From NCBI RefSeq assembly GCF_012933465.1, contig NZ_JABBND010000008.1:62001-126000 (forward strand): a stretch of 64,000 bases of DNA, in the 5' to 3' direction. Below are positions 52,176-61,250 of the stretch, in pieces. Position 1 is the stretch's first letter. Each line of letters begins with the position of its first letter. The notes below the pieces were generated by a model. The model saw only the letters and a list, made by a program, of their open reading frames with translations. It had not been told where the DNA came from and did no database searches. The position numbers were made by a program, and so were the translations under genes. The DNA comes from Actinomycetospora sp. TBRC 11914 (lineage in GTDB: Bacteria; Actinomycetota; Actinomycetes; Mycobacteriales; Pseudonocardiaceae).

Positions 52176-52937
52176 GTGACCCTCCCCCTCGCCGAGGACG
52201 ACCTCGCCGACCCCGGGCTGATCGCGCCGGGCGCCATGCGCACGCACGGATCGGTCCCGCCGGACGTCGTGCTGTGCTTCTTCCCCGAGGTCGTGGCCGG
52301 GCTCGCGGAGCACGCCCGGGAGGCCGCGGTCCTGCACTCGGAGAACGGCCGCTCGCCGGTGCTGGTCCTGGACCGCCCCGACGGCACCGAGATCGGCGTC
52401 GTGCACCCCGGCGTCGGCGCCCCGATGGCCGCGGTGACGCTGGAGGAGCTGATCGTGCTCGGCGGGCGGCGCTTCACCGCCGTCGGCGGCGCGGGCGTCC
52501 TGGTGCCCGAGCTCGTCCTCGGGCACGCCGTCGTCGTCGACTCCGCGCTGCGCGACGAGGGCACGTCGTTCCACTACCTGCCGGCCGGCCGGATCGTGGC
52601 GGCCGACCCGGACGGGGTCTCGGCCCTCGTCACCCGGCTGCACGCGGCGGACGTCGCCCACACGGTCGGGCGCACCTGGACCACCGACGCCGTCTACCGC
52701 GAGACCCGGGGGCGCACCGACCGGCGCCGCGACGAGGGCTGCCTGACCGTCGAGATGGAGGCCGCGGCGCTGATCGCCGTGGCCCGCTACCGCGGGGTCG
52801 CGTTCGCCCAGGTGCTCTTCGCCGGCGACTCGCTCGCCGGCGAGGAGTGGGACCACCGCCGCTGGACCACGGCGCGCGAGGCCCGCCGCGCGCTCGTCGA
52901 CGTGGTGCTGGGGGTCAGTCCCCCGTCACCAGCGTGA
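52176..52937 (+). CDS. nucleoside phosphorylase family protein
   Basis: The 253-residue protein has the purine/uridine phosphorylase fold: VVLCFFPEVV near the start, IGVVHPGVGAPMAAVTLEELIVLGGRRF, and the conserved CLTVEMEAAALIAVARYRGV near the nucleoside-binding Glu-Met-Glu. Members cleave nucleosides with phosphate or hydrolyse nucleosides such as MTA. GTG 52176 lies 14 bases after the kinase stop, so it may be in the same transcript. Its end overlaps the convergent protease gene by 23 bases. Confidence 0.82.
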   Translation: MTLPLAEDDLADPGLIAPGAMRTHGSVPPDVVLCFFPEVVAGLAEHAREAAVLHSENGRSPVLVLDRPDGTEIGVVHPGVGAPMAAVTLEELIVLGGRRFTAVGGAGVLVPELVLGHAVVVDSALRDEGTSFHYLPAGRIVAADPDGVSALVTRLHAADVAHTVGRTWTTDAVYRETRGRTDRRRDEGCLTVEMEAAALIAVARYRGVAFAQVLFAGDSLAGEEWDHRRWTTAREARRALVDVVLGVSPPSPA

Positions 52938-53898
52938 GGCCCATGGCGTCCAGGACCGGCCCGAGCGGCTGGAAGTAGGTCGTGCCGCCGAGGGTGCAGT
53001 CCCCGGTGCCGCCGGAGAGAGTGCCCTGGGCCTGGGCGGAGTCGGGGGTGACGAACGGGCCGCCGGAGTCCCCGGGCTCGGCGCAGACGGTGGTCTGGGT
53101 GAGGCCGGTGATGACGGTGCCGCTGCCGTAGTTGACGGTGACGTCCGTGGCCGTCACCACGCCGCAGTGGTAGCCGGACGTGGACCCGGAGCGGCACACC
53201 TGACTGCCGGTGGGTGCCGCGGTGTCGCCCGCGACGGTCGGCCCGCCCTGGACGCGCCCGCTCCCCCGCCAGGCGGTGGCGTCGGTGACCTGGACGATCC
53301 CGAAGTCCTCGCCGGGGTACGCGGTCCGCACGGCGGTGCCGATCGGCCGCCGGTCCGGCCCGGTCCACGTCCGGCCCTCGGCGGTGCAGTGCCCGGCGGT
53401 GAGCAGGTAGGTCGTGGCGCCCCGCCGCGCCGAGAAGCCGTCGGAGCAGCGGGTGCCGGTGGTGGTGATCGCGGTGCCCCCCACGAGTGGCCCGGGGGTG
53501 CCGGCGAGGGGCCGGACCGGGGCGGACATCGGCTGGAGGCGCACCGCCGTGGGGTCCTGGTCGGCGGCGAAGGCCCGGGCCTCGCGGGAGGCCGGGCCGA
53601 CGACGGCGACCACGGTCTGGTGGGTGGCCGGGTCCAGCCACCAGGCGCTCACGTCGTCCGGCACCGCCGCCCGGCGGTCGTCGAGACGGTCCTTGGCGGC
53701 CCGGCCGGCCCGGGGGTCGACGGTGGCCGACCGGGTCGTCGACCCGGGGCCGGACGGGGGTGGCGGGGTCGGGGTCGCCGCGAGGGCGGGGACGCCCAGC
53801 ACGAGGACCAGCACGAGGACGCCCAGCACGACGACGCCGGCCAGCGCCGCGAGCACGGCGGCGAGCGCGCGGCTCCGGGCACGACGAGGGGGACGCAC
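52915..53898 (-). CDS. secreted S1-family serine protease
   Basis: The 327-residue protein has an N-terminal hydrophobic export signal (VLAALAGVVVLGVLVLVLVLG), a propeptide-like segment, and a chymotrypsin-fold domain with His170 (TAGHC), Asp198 (GEDFGIV) and Ser278 (EPGDSGGPF). The Cys pattern fits streptogrisin-like proteases of actinobacteria. It is exported and probably degrades extracellular protein. GTG 53898 gives a basic n-region (MRPPRRARSR). Confidence 0.88.
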   Translation of the reverse strand: MRPPRRARSRALAAVLAALAGVVVLGVLVLVLVLGVPALAATPTPPPPSGPGSTTRSATVDPRAGRAAKDRLDDRRAAVPDDVSAWWLDPATHQTVVAVVGPASREARAFAADQDPTAVRLQPMSAPVRPLAGTPGPLVGGTAITTTGTRCSDGFSARRGATTYLLTAGHCTAEGRTWTGPDRRPIGTAVRTAYPGEDFGIVQVTDATAWRGSGRVQGGPTVAGDTAAPTGSQVCRSGSTSGYHCGVVTATDVTVNYGSGTVITGLTQTTVCAEPGDSGGPFVTPDSAQAQGTLSGGTGDCTLGGTTYFQPLGPVLDAMGLTLVTGD

Positions 53899-53998
53899 GC
53901 GCGGGCTCCGTAAGTCATGTGTCTCAAACGGTTAGCCCGTGCAGCCTAGGAGCGCGAGGAGTGATCGACCGGGGCGACGACCCGGAAGGATGACGGCA

Positions 53999-54454
53999 TT
54001 ACTTGGCGGGCCCCGCGTCGCGCAGCCTGGTCACGGTCAGCCCCTGCGGGTCCTTCGTGGCGACCACGCCGACGCGGTCGTTGACGGCCACCGCCGAGGG
54101 CCGGCTCGCCGCCTTCTGCTTGCGGACCTTCGAGCTGGGGCCGAAGCCGTAGGTCGCGGTGTAGCCGTCGGCGCTGCGCACGGTCACCGAGCTCGGCGAG
54201 GCGGCGGTGACGACCCCGCGCTGGACGTCGACGGTCCGGTCGCCGCCCCTGCCGCGGAGGACGACCTCGCCGTGCTCGGCGCGGGCGGCGAGCGCCCGCC
54301 GGGCCTTCCCCGCGGGGTGCTTCGCCGCCGGGGCCGGGGCGGAGGTGGTGGTCGGCGGGGCGCTGGTGTCCGCGAGCGCGACGGCCGTCCCGCCGCCGGC
54401 GAGGGCGACGACGACGGCCGCGACGAGCGCGGGACGGGCCCAGGAGGTGCGCAT
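53999..54454 (-). CDS. exported DUF5666-like small protein
   Basis: The 151-residue protein has a signal peptide (ALVAAVVVALAGGGTAVALA), a Thr/Pro/Ala linker and a small beta domain: GEVVLRGRGGDRTVDVQRGVVTAASPSSVTVRSADGYTATYGF, followed by VNDRVGVVATKDPQGLTVTRL. The repeating 'G-V-V-T-x-A-S-x-x-x-x-T-V-x-x-x-D-G' pattern resembles DUF5666 domains. The role is unknown. ATG 54454 fits the signal peptide; an upstream ATG would add 25 residues. Confidence 0.7.
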   Translation of the reverse strand: MRTSWARPALVAAVVVALAGGGTAVALADTSAPPTTTSAPAPAAKHPAGKARRALAARAEHGEVVLRGRGGDRTVDVQRGVVTAASPSSVTVRSADGYTATYGFGPSSKVRKQKAASRPSAVAVNDRVGVVATKDPQGLTVTRLRDAGPAK

Positions 54455-54662
54455 GGTGGGGTTCCGGTTCCTCTCGACGACGATGCGCGGCGGGAGTGGG
54501 CTCCGGCCGTTTTCCGCCGCGCCGGACACCGACCAGGCAACCGCGGCCGGGACGAATGCGCGGGTCCGCCGGCGCGCTGTTCAGGGAATCGTCAGGATCG
54601 CGGGGAAATAGTTCCCGCGACGCCGCCGAGGGCCCCGGTGGGCGCTCGGCTATCGTGTCGCC

Positions 54663-55286
54663 GTGTCCGACCGCTGGGACCCGCGACCGCGTGGGCGAGG
54701 GCCGTCGCGGTCCGCCGCGCCCCCGCCCCCGGCGGCACGCCCGCCGTCGGGACCCGACCGGTCCGGGCGCGGACCGTCCCGCTGGTCGAGCGGCTCGTGG
54801 GGGCGCGGGCCGGGTCGCGCCGACGGCGGCGGCTCCTCGCGGTCCCCGCGACCTCGGCAGACGGGGACGTTCGCGGTCGGGCCGGGCTACCCATGGCCCG
54901 TCGTCGCCATCGGCGCCGTCGTGGTGACCGGGCTGCTCGCGTGGTTGCTGCTGCACCGCGCGGGGCTGCTCGGGCTGATGTTCCCGGTCGGCTACCTCGT
55001 GGTGTCGATGCTGGGCGTGGCGATGGTGCGCGCCGAGGCCGTCGTCGTGCCCGCCCTCGCACCGCCGGTCGTCGCGTTCCTCGGACTCGTCATCGCGGCC
55101 GTCATCACCGGCGACACCGCGAGCACGACGCTGTTCCTGATCGGTGTGCTCGCACCCCTCGCGGAATTGTTCTGGTGGATGCTCGTGGCGACGCTCGCGT
55201 GCGTCGTCGTCGGATTCCTACGATTCCGGCAGATCCGCCCCGGGTGGTCACCGCTCGGTGCCCTGCGCGGGTCGGGGGCGGCCTGA
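54663..55286 (+). CDS. DUF6542-like membrane protein
   Basis: The 207-residue protein has a Pro/Arg/Gly-rich cytoplasmic N-terminus (about 1-75) and four membrane segments (VVAIGAVVVTGLLAWLLL, GLLGLMFPVGYLVVSMLGVA, PVVAFLGLVIAAVITG, LFWWMLVATLACVVVGFLRF). The C-terminal layout fits the actinobacterial DUF6542 family. GTG 54663 starts it, and its TGA overlaps the ATG of the LCP gene, so the two are co-translated and may act together in envelope assembly (inference). Confidence 0.72.
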   Translation: MSDRWDPRPRGRGPSRSAAPPPPAARPPSGPDRSGRGPSRWSSGSWGRGPGRADGGGSSRSPRPRQTGTFAVGPGYPWPVVAIGAVVVTGLLAWLLLHRAGLLGLMFPVGYLVVSMLGVAMVRAEAVVVPALAPPVVAFLGLVIAAVITGDTASTTLFLIGVLAPLAELFWWMLVATLACVVVGFLRFRQIRPGWSPLGALRGSGAA

Positions 55287-56860
55287 TGCCGCCCGGGGAC
55301 GACCGCCCGGGCGGGTTCCGGATGCCGCGCCGGGGCGACACCCGCCCCGATGCCGGGCGGTCGCCCGCACCCGGTCCGCGCCCCGGTCCCCCGCCCGCCG
55401 CACCCCGCCCGGCCGCGCCGCCGCCCGGGCGCCGGCCCGCGCCGCGGCCGGGACCCCCCGCCGGTCCGCCACCCCCCGACGGCGGGCGGCCGGCGCCGCC
55501 GCGGCCGCCGTCGGGCCCCCCGCCCGGTGGGCGCCCGGCCCCGAACCCGACCAAGGTCGCGCCCGCCGTCGAGCCCGAGGAGGCGCCGGCGCGGGCCCCC
55601 GACCCGGGACCGTCCGGTGGCGCGGGCGCCCGGGCGTTCCTCGACCGCGTCCGGGCGTCGGTGACGACGCGGGTGCTCGTCCTGGTCCTCGCCGCCGCCT
55701 CGGTGCTCCTGCTGCTCATCAGCGGGGGCACGGTCCTCGCGGCCCGGTCCATCGACTCCGGGCTGAGCCGGGTCGACGTCATCGGGACCTCGTTCGGCTC
55801 GGTGTTCGGCACCGACCAGAACATCCTGCTCGTCGGCCTCGACAGCCGCACCGACAGCTTCGGCAACCCGCTCCCGAAAGACCAGCTCGCGGCCCTGCAC
55901 GCGGGCGCCAGCGACTCCGGCGGCGACTCGACCGACACGATCATCGTGCTGCACATCCCGGGCGGGGGCGGCCCCGCGACGGGCTTCTCCATCCCGCGCG
56001 ACTCCTTCGTCGACCTGCCCGGCGGCTTCGGCCAGCACAAGATCAACTCGGCGTACGCGTACGGGTCCAACGCGGCACGCCCCGAGCTGGCCAAGCAGGG
56101 GGTCACCGGGAACGACCTCACGGTCCAGGCCGGGGCGGCCGGGGCGAAGACCACCATCGGCGCCGTCGAGTCGCTGACCGGGCTGACCATCACCCACTAC
56201 GGCGCGGTCAACCTCGCCGGGTTCGCCGACATCAGCCAGGCCATCGGTGGCGTGCCGGTCTGTCTCAACGCGAAGGTGAACGACCCGTTCTCCGGGGCCA
56301 AGTTCCCCGCCGGCCAGCAGACGGTCGCCGGCGCGCAGGCGCTCGCGTTCGTGCGCCAGCGCCACGGCCTGCCCGGCGGCGACCTCGACCGCGCCCGCCG
56401 GCAGCAGGTGTTCCTCTCGAGCATGGCCCACACCGTGCTGTCCGGGAACACGCTCACCGACTCGACCAAGCGCGACGCGCTCGTGGCCGCGGTGGACAAG
56501 GCGATCACGGTCGACCGCTCGCTCGACATCCTGAGCCTGGCCTCGCAGCTGCAGGGCGTGAGCTCCGGGTCGATCGGCTTCCACACCATCCCGATCGTCA
56601 CCGCGAGCTACGACTCCCCCGACGACGGCGAGGCGGTGAAGGTCGACCCGAAGGCCGTGCAGAAGTACATCTCCGACACGGTGTCCGGGAAGACCGCCTC
56701 CACGTCGTCCGGGTCGGGCTCGTCGCAGGCCGCGGGCAGCTCCTCCGGGTCGTCCTCGTCGTCGGCCGCGGCGGCGCCGGCGGCCACGAAGAGCCCCACC
56801 CCCGCCGTCCCGGCGTCCGACGCCGGCACCGCCGCCCCGACGGTGCCCTGCGTGAACTGA
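55286..56860 (+). CDS. LytR-CpsA-Psr (LCP) family envelope protein
   Basis: The 524-residue protein has a very Pro-rich cytoplasmic N-terminus (1-115), one membrane span (VLVLVLAAASVLLLLISGGTVL) and an LCP domain: NILLVGLDSR, DTIIVLHIP, GFSIPRDSFVDLPG, KINSAYAYG, and LAFVRQRHGLPGGDLDRARRQQVFL. The Asp and Arg residues in these motifs bind the polyprenyl-pyrophosphate substrate. LCP enzymes attach cell-wall polymers such as arabinogalactan to peptidoglycan. A Ser/Ala-rich tail follows. Confidence 0.93.
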   Translation: MPPGDDRPGGFRMPRRGDTRPDAGRSPAPGPRPGPPPAAPRPAAPPPGRRPAPRPGPPAGPPPPDGGRPAPPRPPSGPPPGGRPAPNPTKVAPAVEPEEAPARAPDPGPSGGAGARAFLDRVRASVTTRVLVLVLAAASVLLLLISGGTVLAARSIDSGLSRVDVIGTSFGSVFGTDQNILLVGLDSRTDSFGNPLPKDQLAALHAGASDSGGDSTDTIIVLHIPGGGGPATGFSIPRDSFVDLPGGFGQHKINSAYAYGSNAARPELAKQGVTGNDLTVQAGAAGAKTTIGAVESLTGLTITHYGAVNLAGFADISQAIGGVPVCLNAKVNDPFSGAKFPAGQQTVAGAQALAFVRQRHGLPGGDLDRARRQQVFLSSMAHTVLSGNTLTDSTKRDALVAAVDKAITVDRSLDILSLASQLQGVSSGSIGFHTIPIVTASYDSPDDGEAVKVDPKAVQKYISDTVSGKTASTSSGSGSSQAAGSSSGSSSSSAAAAPAATKSPTPAVPASDAGTAAPTVPCVN

Positions 56861-56865
56861 GGACC

Positions 56866-57540
56866 TCAGCGCAGCACGTTCACCGCCCTGGCGACGACGA
56901 GCGCGACCGTCGCGAGCGACACCGCGGACTGCACGAGCATCGTCAGCTTGGTCCAGCGGGAGAGCGGCATGGTGTCGGTGGGGCTGAAGGCCGTGGCGTT
57001 GGTGAACGACACGTAGAGGTAGTCGACGAACGTCGGCTCCCACTCCGGGTCGATGTCCGGGGACTGCATCTGCGGGAAGAGGAGGTCGGGGACGGCGCGG
57101 TCGCCCCGGGCCCGGGCGGAGGGCCCGCCGCGGTCGAACTGCCAGTACCAGAGCGCGAACCCGATGACGTTGGTCGCCCAGATCGCGGCGCCGGTCGCGA
57201 GCAGCGTGCCGGCGTCGTCGCCGCCCCGCCCGGCGACGAGGTGGTCGATCAGGCGCACCACCGCCGCGCCGTTGGCGACGCTGACGAGGGCGGTCAGGGC
57301 CAGGCTCACCGTCCGGCGCCAGCCCGGCTCGTGCTCGAACCGGCCGGGGTTGGCGACCAGGAGGACCGCGAGCACGGCGATCTCCAGCAGCGGCAGCAGC
57401 CAGCGCGAGCCGAGCACGACGTCGTCGGGCAGGCTCAGCTGCAGCCCCGCGGCCCCGAGGATCGCGAGCGCCACCGGCCAGCGCCGCTCCTCGGTGGTGG
57501 CGCGGCGCCAGGCGGGGAGGGCGGGGTCGATCGAGGTCAC
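56866..57540 (-). CDS. DUF1345-like membrane protein
   Basis: The 224-residue protein has about six membrane segments and the segment VDYLYVSFTNATAFSPTDTM, reminiscent of DUF1345 proteins. It starts at GTG 57540, 19 bases after the end of the MFS transporter gene on the same strand. No transport or catalytic role can be assigned. Confidence 0.65.
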   Translation of the reverse strand: MTSIDPALPAWRRATTEERRWPVALAILGAAGLQLSLPDDVVLGSRWLLPLLEIAVLAVLLVANPGRFEHEPGWRRTVSLALTALVSVANGAAVVRLIDHLVAGRGGDDAGTLLATGAAIWATNVIGFALWYWQFDRGGPSARARGDRAVPDLLFPQMQSPDIDPEWEPTFVDYLYVSFTNATAFSPTDTMPLSRWTKLTMLVQSAVSLATVALVVARAVNVLR

Positions 57541-57559
57541 GCCCGCCGATCCTGCCCGG

Positions 57560-58948
57560 TCAGTGGATCTCCTCCAGGACCAGGCCGGTCGAGCGCGGGC
57601 CGAGGAGCCCGACGTCGAGACAGAGGACCACGATCAGCACGGCGGACCCGCCGAACACCCAGACCGGCCCCGCGCTCGCGAGCAGCGGCACCGCGATGAA
57701 CGGCAGCACCGCGGACGTCGCGCGGGACAGCGAGTAGGCCACGCCGCTGGCCGTCGAGCGGATCGCCGTCGGGAAGATCTCGGCCTGGTAGATGTGGAAC
57801 CCGTTGGAGAAGACGTTGCTCGCGCTGGTGAGCAGGAAGCCCGCGAGGACGATGAGCCACGGCGAGGACGCGGCGGCGAACACGATGCCGAACACGGCGA
57901 TGGCGAGCGCGGCGGCGATGATCAGGTACTTCCGCTCGAAGCGCTCCACCAGGGGCACGGAGATCAGCGAGCCGATCGGGTAGCCGGCGAAGCTCAGCGC
58001 GGCGTAGCCCAGCGAGTCGGTGATGGTGAAGCCCTTGGCGACGAGCACCAGCGGCGCGAGGGTGCCGAAGCCGTAGTAGGCCACCGTCTGGAGGACCTGG
58101 AAGACGAACAGCATGATCGTCCGGGTGCGGTAGACGCCGGTGAAGGCGATCTTGAGCACCTCGCCGGTGGTCCTCGCCCGCGGCCCCGTGGTCGGCGGGG
58201 CGGCGGCCTGCTCCGGGATGTGGTCGGCGGCCTCCGGCGCCCCGGCCTTCGCGGCGACGCCGCGCACCACCTGCTCGGCCTCCTCGCGGCGTCCCCGGGA
58301 CTCGAGCCAGCGGGGCGACTCGGGCAGGACCCGCCGCATCCACAGCACGAACAGCGCGCCGAGCGACCCGGCGACCAGCAACCAGCGCCACCCGTCGACG
58401 CCGGCGATCGTCTGGGCAGCCACCAGCTTCCCGCCGAGCAGCGCCGCGACCGGCACCCCGAGGAACCCGACGGTGTACGCCCAGGCGATGTAGCGGCCGC
58501 GGACCCGGGCCGGGAGGAACTCGGCGAGGTAGGTGTCGACGAGGACCAGCTCGCAGCCCAGCCCGATGCCCGCGAGGAAGCGCAGCACGAGGAAGACCTC
58601 GATGTTCGGGGAGAACGCGGCGAGCAGGCTGAACAGCGAGTAGGTCAGCAGGTTGAGGATGAACACCCGGCGCCGGCCGAGCCGATCGGCGGCGATCGAG
58701 AGCAGGTTGGCCCCGACGAACATGCCGAGGAACCCGCTCCCGACGACGGCCGCCTTGCCGAGGGAGCCGAGCGCGAACTCCTTGGCGAGGATCGGGGCGA
58801 GCACGCCGCCGAGGAACACCTCGTAGAGGTCGAAGAACGACCCGATCCCCACCAGCACGACGATCAGCCGGTGCCAGCGGGAGAGCGGCAGGGTCTCGAG
58901 GACCGCGCTCGCGCCCCCGGTGGTCGGTGCTCCCGCGTCGGTCGCCAT
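57560..58948 (-). CDS. MFS transporter, sugar/metabolite porter type
   Basis: The 462-residue protein is a twelve-span major facilitator: SFFDLYEVFLGGVLAPIL in helix 1, AADRLGRRRVF in loop 2-3, FLAGIGLGCELVLVDTYLAEFLPARVRGR around helices 4-5, and the second-half motif VERFERKY. The pattern fits metabolite:proton symporters. A soluble, Pro/Ala-rich central loop (about 200-240) contains a vestigial GREG-like ESRGRREEAEQVVRG. The substrate is unknown; no catabolic gene is adjacent. Confidence 0.88.
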   Translation of the reverse strand: MATDAGAPTTGGASAVLETLPLSRWHRLIVVLVGIGSFFDLYEVFLGGVLAPILAKEFALGSLGKAAVVGSGFLGMFVGANLLSIAADRLGRRRVFILNLLTYSLFSLLAAFSPNIEVFLVLRFLAGIGLGCELVLVDTYLAEFLPARVRGRYIAWAYTVGFLGVPVAALLGGKLVAAQTIAGVDGWRWLLVAGSLGALFVLWMRRVLPESPRWLESRGRREEAEQVVRGVAAKAGAPEAADHIPEQAAAPPTTGPRARTTGEVLKIAFTGVYRTRTIMLFVFQVLQTVAYYGFGTLAPLVLVAKGFTITDSLGYAALSFAGYPIGSLISVPLVERFERKYLIIAAALAIAVFGIVFAAASSPWLIVLAGFLLTSASNVFSNGFHIYQAEIFPTAIRSTASGVAYSLSRATSAVLPFIAVPLLASAGPVWVFGGSAVLIVVLCLDVGLLGPRSTGLVLEEIH

Positions 58949-59296
58949 GGTCCCGCCTCCCGCGCTCGTCCGACTCCGATGTCGTGAGCACGAGAAACTA
59001 CCCCGGACGTGTGCCCCGCGTCAGCAGGCGACCACGCTCGGTGCTCCGCAGGCCGGGTCTCGGGGCGGGGTCATCTCGTCGAGTGGGCGTGGAGGGCTGT
59101 CGGGCCCGCCGTGGGAGCCCACTCGGCGGCCGCGCGGGCCAGTCGGGATCACCGAGTGGGCGTGGAGGGCTGTCGGGCGAGCCATAGGAGCCCACTCGGC
59201 GGCCGCGCGGGCCAGTCGGGATCACCGAGTGGGCGCGGAGGGCTGTCGGGCGAGCCATGTGAGCCCACTCGGCGGGCGGGCCGGGCCGGACGTCGG
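58949..59296. other. 348-bp gene-free region with repeats
   Basis: Between the MFS start and the end of the acetyltransferase gene I see no credible gene. Most of the stretch is the three-copy 73-bp repeat (59081 on); the first 130 bases hold the MFS promoter region, including TCGTGAGCACGAGAAA, a short inverted-repeat-like sequence. Confidence 0.6.
59081..59275. repeat. 73-bp direct repeat, three copies
   Basis: Units start at 59081, 59154 and 59227, exactly 73 bases apart, the third incomplete. Each begins GAGTGGGCGTGGAGGGCTGT and carries GAGCCCACTCGGC about 40 bases later, so GAGTGGGC and GCCCACTC form an internal inverted repeat. Copies two and three are nearly identical; copy one differs mainly around GCCCGCCGTGG. 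The region lies behind the MFS promoter and after the acetyltransferase gene. Confidence 0.9.
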
Positions 59297-59644
59297 TCAG
59301 AGCTCGAACTCGGCCCGTCGGTCCTCGGGCACCAGGTCGACGTACTCCGGGTGCTTGCCGATCCAGCCGCGGATGTACGGGCAGTACGGCAGGACGGCGA
59401 GGCCTCGCTCGCGGGCGTCGTCGAGGGCGGCCCGGGCGAGGCGGCCGGCGAGCCCCTGTCCGGCATGGGCGTCGTCGACCACGGTGTGGGTGAACGAGAT
59501 CGTCGGGCCGCCCGCGCGCCGGTGGTACTCCGCGTAGCCGACCGTCTCCCCCTGGAGGCGGATCTCGTAGCGCTGCCGGCCCTCGACGTCGACGACGTCC
59601 GGGTCGCCGGTGCGGCGCTCCGCCTCGGTCGTCTGCTCGGCCAT
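59297..59644 (-). CDS. GNAT-like N-acetyltransferase (YidJ/NATD1 type)
   Basis: The 115-residue protein is a minimal GNAT domain: YEIRLQGETVGYAEYHRR, TISFTHTVVDDAHAGQGLAGRLARAALDDARERGLAVLPYCPYIRGWIGKHPEY. AGQGLAGRL is the acetyl-CoA loop and the CPYIRGWIGKHPEY end is typical of the small YjdJ/NATD1 group. The substrate is unknown. ATG 59644 follows GAGGAGGAGTCG. Confidence 0.88.
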   Translation of the reverse strand: MAEQTTEAERRTGDPDVVDVEGRQRYEIRLQGETVGYAEYHRRAGGPTISFTHTVVDDAHAGQGLAGRLARAALDDARERGLAVLPYCPYIRGWIGKHPEYVDLVPEDRRAEFEL

Positions 59645-59680
59645 CGACTCCTCCTCGCGTGCGGACGTGCTGCCGGCTCC

Positions 59681-60295
59681 ATGATGCTCGCCGTGGGACC
59701 CGACATCCGCCTCTACGCCGACCCGGTCTGCCCGTTCGCGCACCTCGCGCTGCGCTGGCTCGACGAGGTGGCACGGCAGCGGCCGGTCGCGGTCGAGGTC
59801 CGCCTCATGAGCCTTGCGATCCTCGGCGAGTCCGATCCGGCCCGCCCCCCGGAGTCGAGCCGTGGGACCGAGAGCGCCTGGCGGCCGGTCCGGGTCGGCG
59901 CCGCGGTCGCCCGTCGCGAGGGCCCGGAGGGACTGCGGGCCTTCGTCACCGACTTCGGGACCCGCTACCACCGGGACGGGGTCCGGGGTCGCGACGAGGT
60001 CCTCCGGCGCACGCTGGCCGCGCTCGGCCTGGGCGACCTGCACGCCGCGGCGGACTCCGACGAGCTCGACGCGGAGATCCGGCGCGGCCACGCCGAGGGC
60101 ACGGGACCGGTCGGGCTCGACGTCGGGACCCCCGTGGTCCACGTCGACGACGTCGCCTTCTTCGGACCCGTCCTCGGCGCGGTGCCACGGGGAGGGGACG
60201 CCCTCGACGTCCTCGACGGCGCGGTGGCGCTCGCCCGCGAGCCCGCGTTCTGCGAGCTCAAGCGCACCCGGACCGGAGACCTGTCGTTCGACTGA
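59681..60295 (+). CDS. DsbA-like thioredoxin-fold protein, single active-site Cys
   Basis: The 204-residue protein has a DsbA-type fold: IRLYADPVCPFAHLALRWLDEV at the N-terminus and TPVVHVDDVAFFGPVLGAVP with the cis-Pro strand near the end. It resembles mycothiol-dependent reductases such as Rv2466c, but its active-site motif is CPFA (Cys17, Ala20) rather than CPxC, so it would work by a monothiol mechanism. ATG 59681 or 59684 starts it. Confidence 0.75.
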   Translation: MMLAVGPDIRLYADPVCPFAHLALRWLDEVARQRPVAVEVRLMSLAILGESDPARPPESSRGTESAWRPVRVGAAVARREGPEGLRAFVTDFGTRYHRDGVRGRDEVLRRTLAALGLGDLHAAADSDELDAEIRRGHAEGTGPVGLDVGTPVVHVDDVAFFGPVLGAVPRGGDALDVLDGAVALAREPAFCELKRTRTGDLSFD

Positions 60296-60337
60296 CCCCC
60301 GCGGTCGCCGCGCGGGTCCGTCCGGGAGGCTGCCGGG

Positions 60338-61078
60338 GTGACGGCGGCCGGGGACGAGCAGGCACCGCGGGCGGTGCGTGCCCGGTCGTTCGGACGCCTC
60401 GCGGCCGACTATGACCGCGTCCGCCCCGGCTACCCGCCCGCTGCCCTGGCAGGCCTGCCCCCGGGCCCGGTCGCCGACGTCGGCGCGGGTACGGGGAAGC
60501 TGACCTCCGTGCTGGTGGGGGCGGGCCGGCCGGTCGTCGCGGTGGAGCCCGACCCGGAGATGCGGGCGGTCCTCGAAGGCCGCGCCCTCCCCGGTGTCGA
60601 GGTCCGCGCGGGTAGCGGCGAGCGGCTCCCGGTGGCGGACGACACGGTGGCGGCCGTCGTCTACGGCCAGGCGTGGCACTGGGTCGAACCGGTCGCCGCG
60701 GCCCGGGAGGCCCGGCGGGTCCTGGCGCCCGGTGGCGCGCTCGCCCTGCTGTGGAACCGGCCCGACTTCTCGGTCGGTTGGGTCGCGGAGCTCAACCGCC
60801 TCTCGGGGCAGCCGGACACGACGACGACCGGGCCGCTCCCGGACCTCGACGGCTTCCCCGCACCGACGGTCTTCGAGACGCGGTGGACGCAGGAGCTGCC
60901 GCCGGAGGACCTGGTGCTGCTCTTCTCGACCTTCAGCCGCGTGAGCACCCTCCCCCCGCGCCGACGCACCGAGGTCCTCGACATCCTGCGCGACCACCTC
61001 GCGCAGGATCCGGCTACGGCGGGCCGGGAGACCGTGGCCTACCCCTACGTCTGCCTGACGCTGCTGACCCGGGCCTGA
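60338..61078 (+). CDS. class I SAM-dependent methyltransferase
   Basis: The 246-residue protein has motif I VADVGAGTGKLTSVLVGAG, motif II VVAVEPDPEMRAVLE, RLPVADDTVAAVVYGQAWHW and ARRVLAPGGALALLWNRPD, the UbiE/MenG-like small-molecule methyltransferase layout. The N-terminus (FGRLAADYDRVRPGYP) matches this group. The substrate is not evident. GTG 60338 is the likely start. Confidence 0.9.
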   Translation: MTAAGDEQAPRAVRARSFGRLAADYDRVRPGYPPAALAGLPPGPVADVGAGTGKLTSVLVGAGRPVVAVEPDPEMRAVLEGRALPGVEVRAGSGERLPVADDTVAAVVYGQAWHWVEPVAAAREARRVLAPGGALALLWNRPDFSVGWVAELNRLSGQPDTTTTGPLPDLDGFPAPTVFETRWTQELPPEDLVLLFSTFSRVSTLPPRRRTEVLDILRDHLAQDPATAGRETVAYPYVCLTLLTRA

Positions 61079-61250
61079 CCGGCGCGGACCCGTCGGGAAC
61101 ACCCCCGCCCGAACCCGTCCACCGACGGGTGACGACCGCTCGGCCGCGTGTGCCCGTCCGGCGGCGTGGGTGCCACCGTCCAGCGGTATTCGAGCGCCGT
61201 CGGATCTCGGTCTGCTGGACGCGCCCGACCGGGCTCGAGGGAGGTCAGTC

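Noticed and set aside
59081-59275. The 73-bp repeats as a CRISPR array
   Set aside because: The whole unit repeats without unique spacers, only three copies exist, and no cas genes are near.
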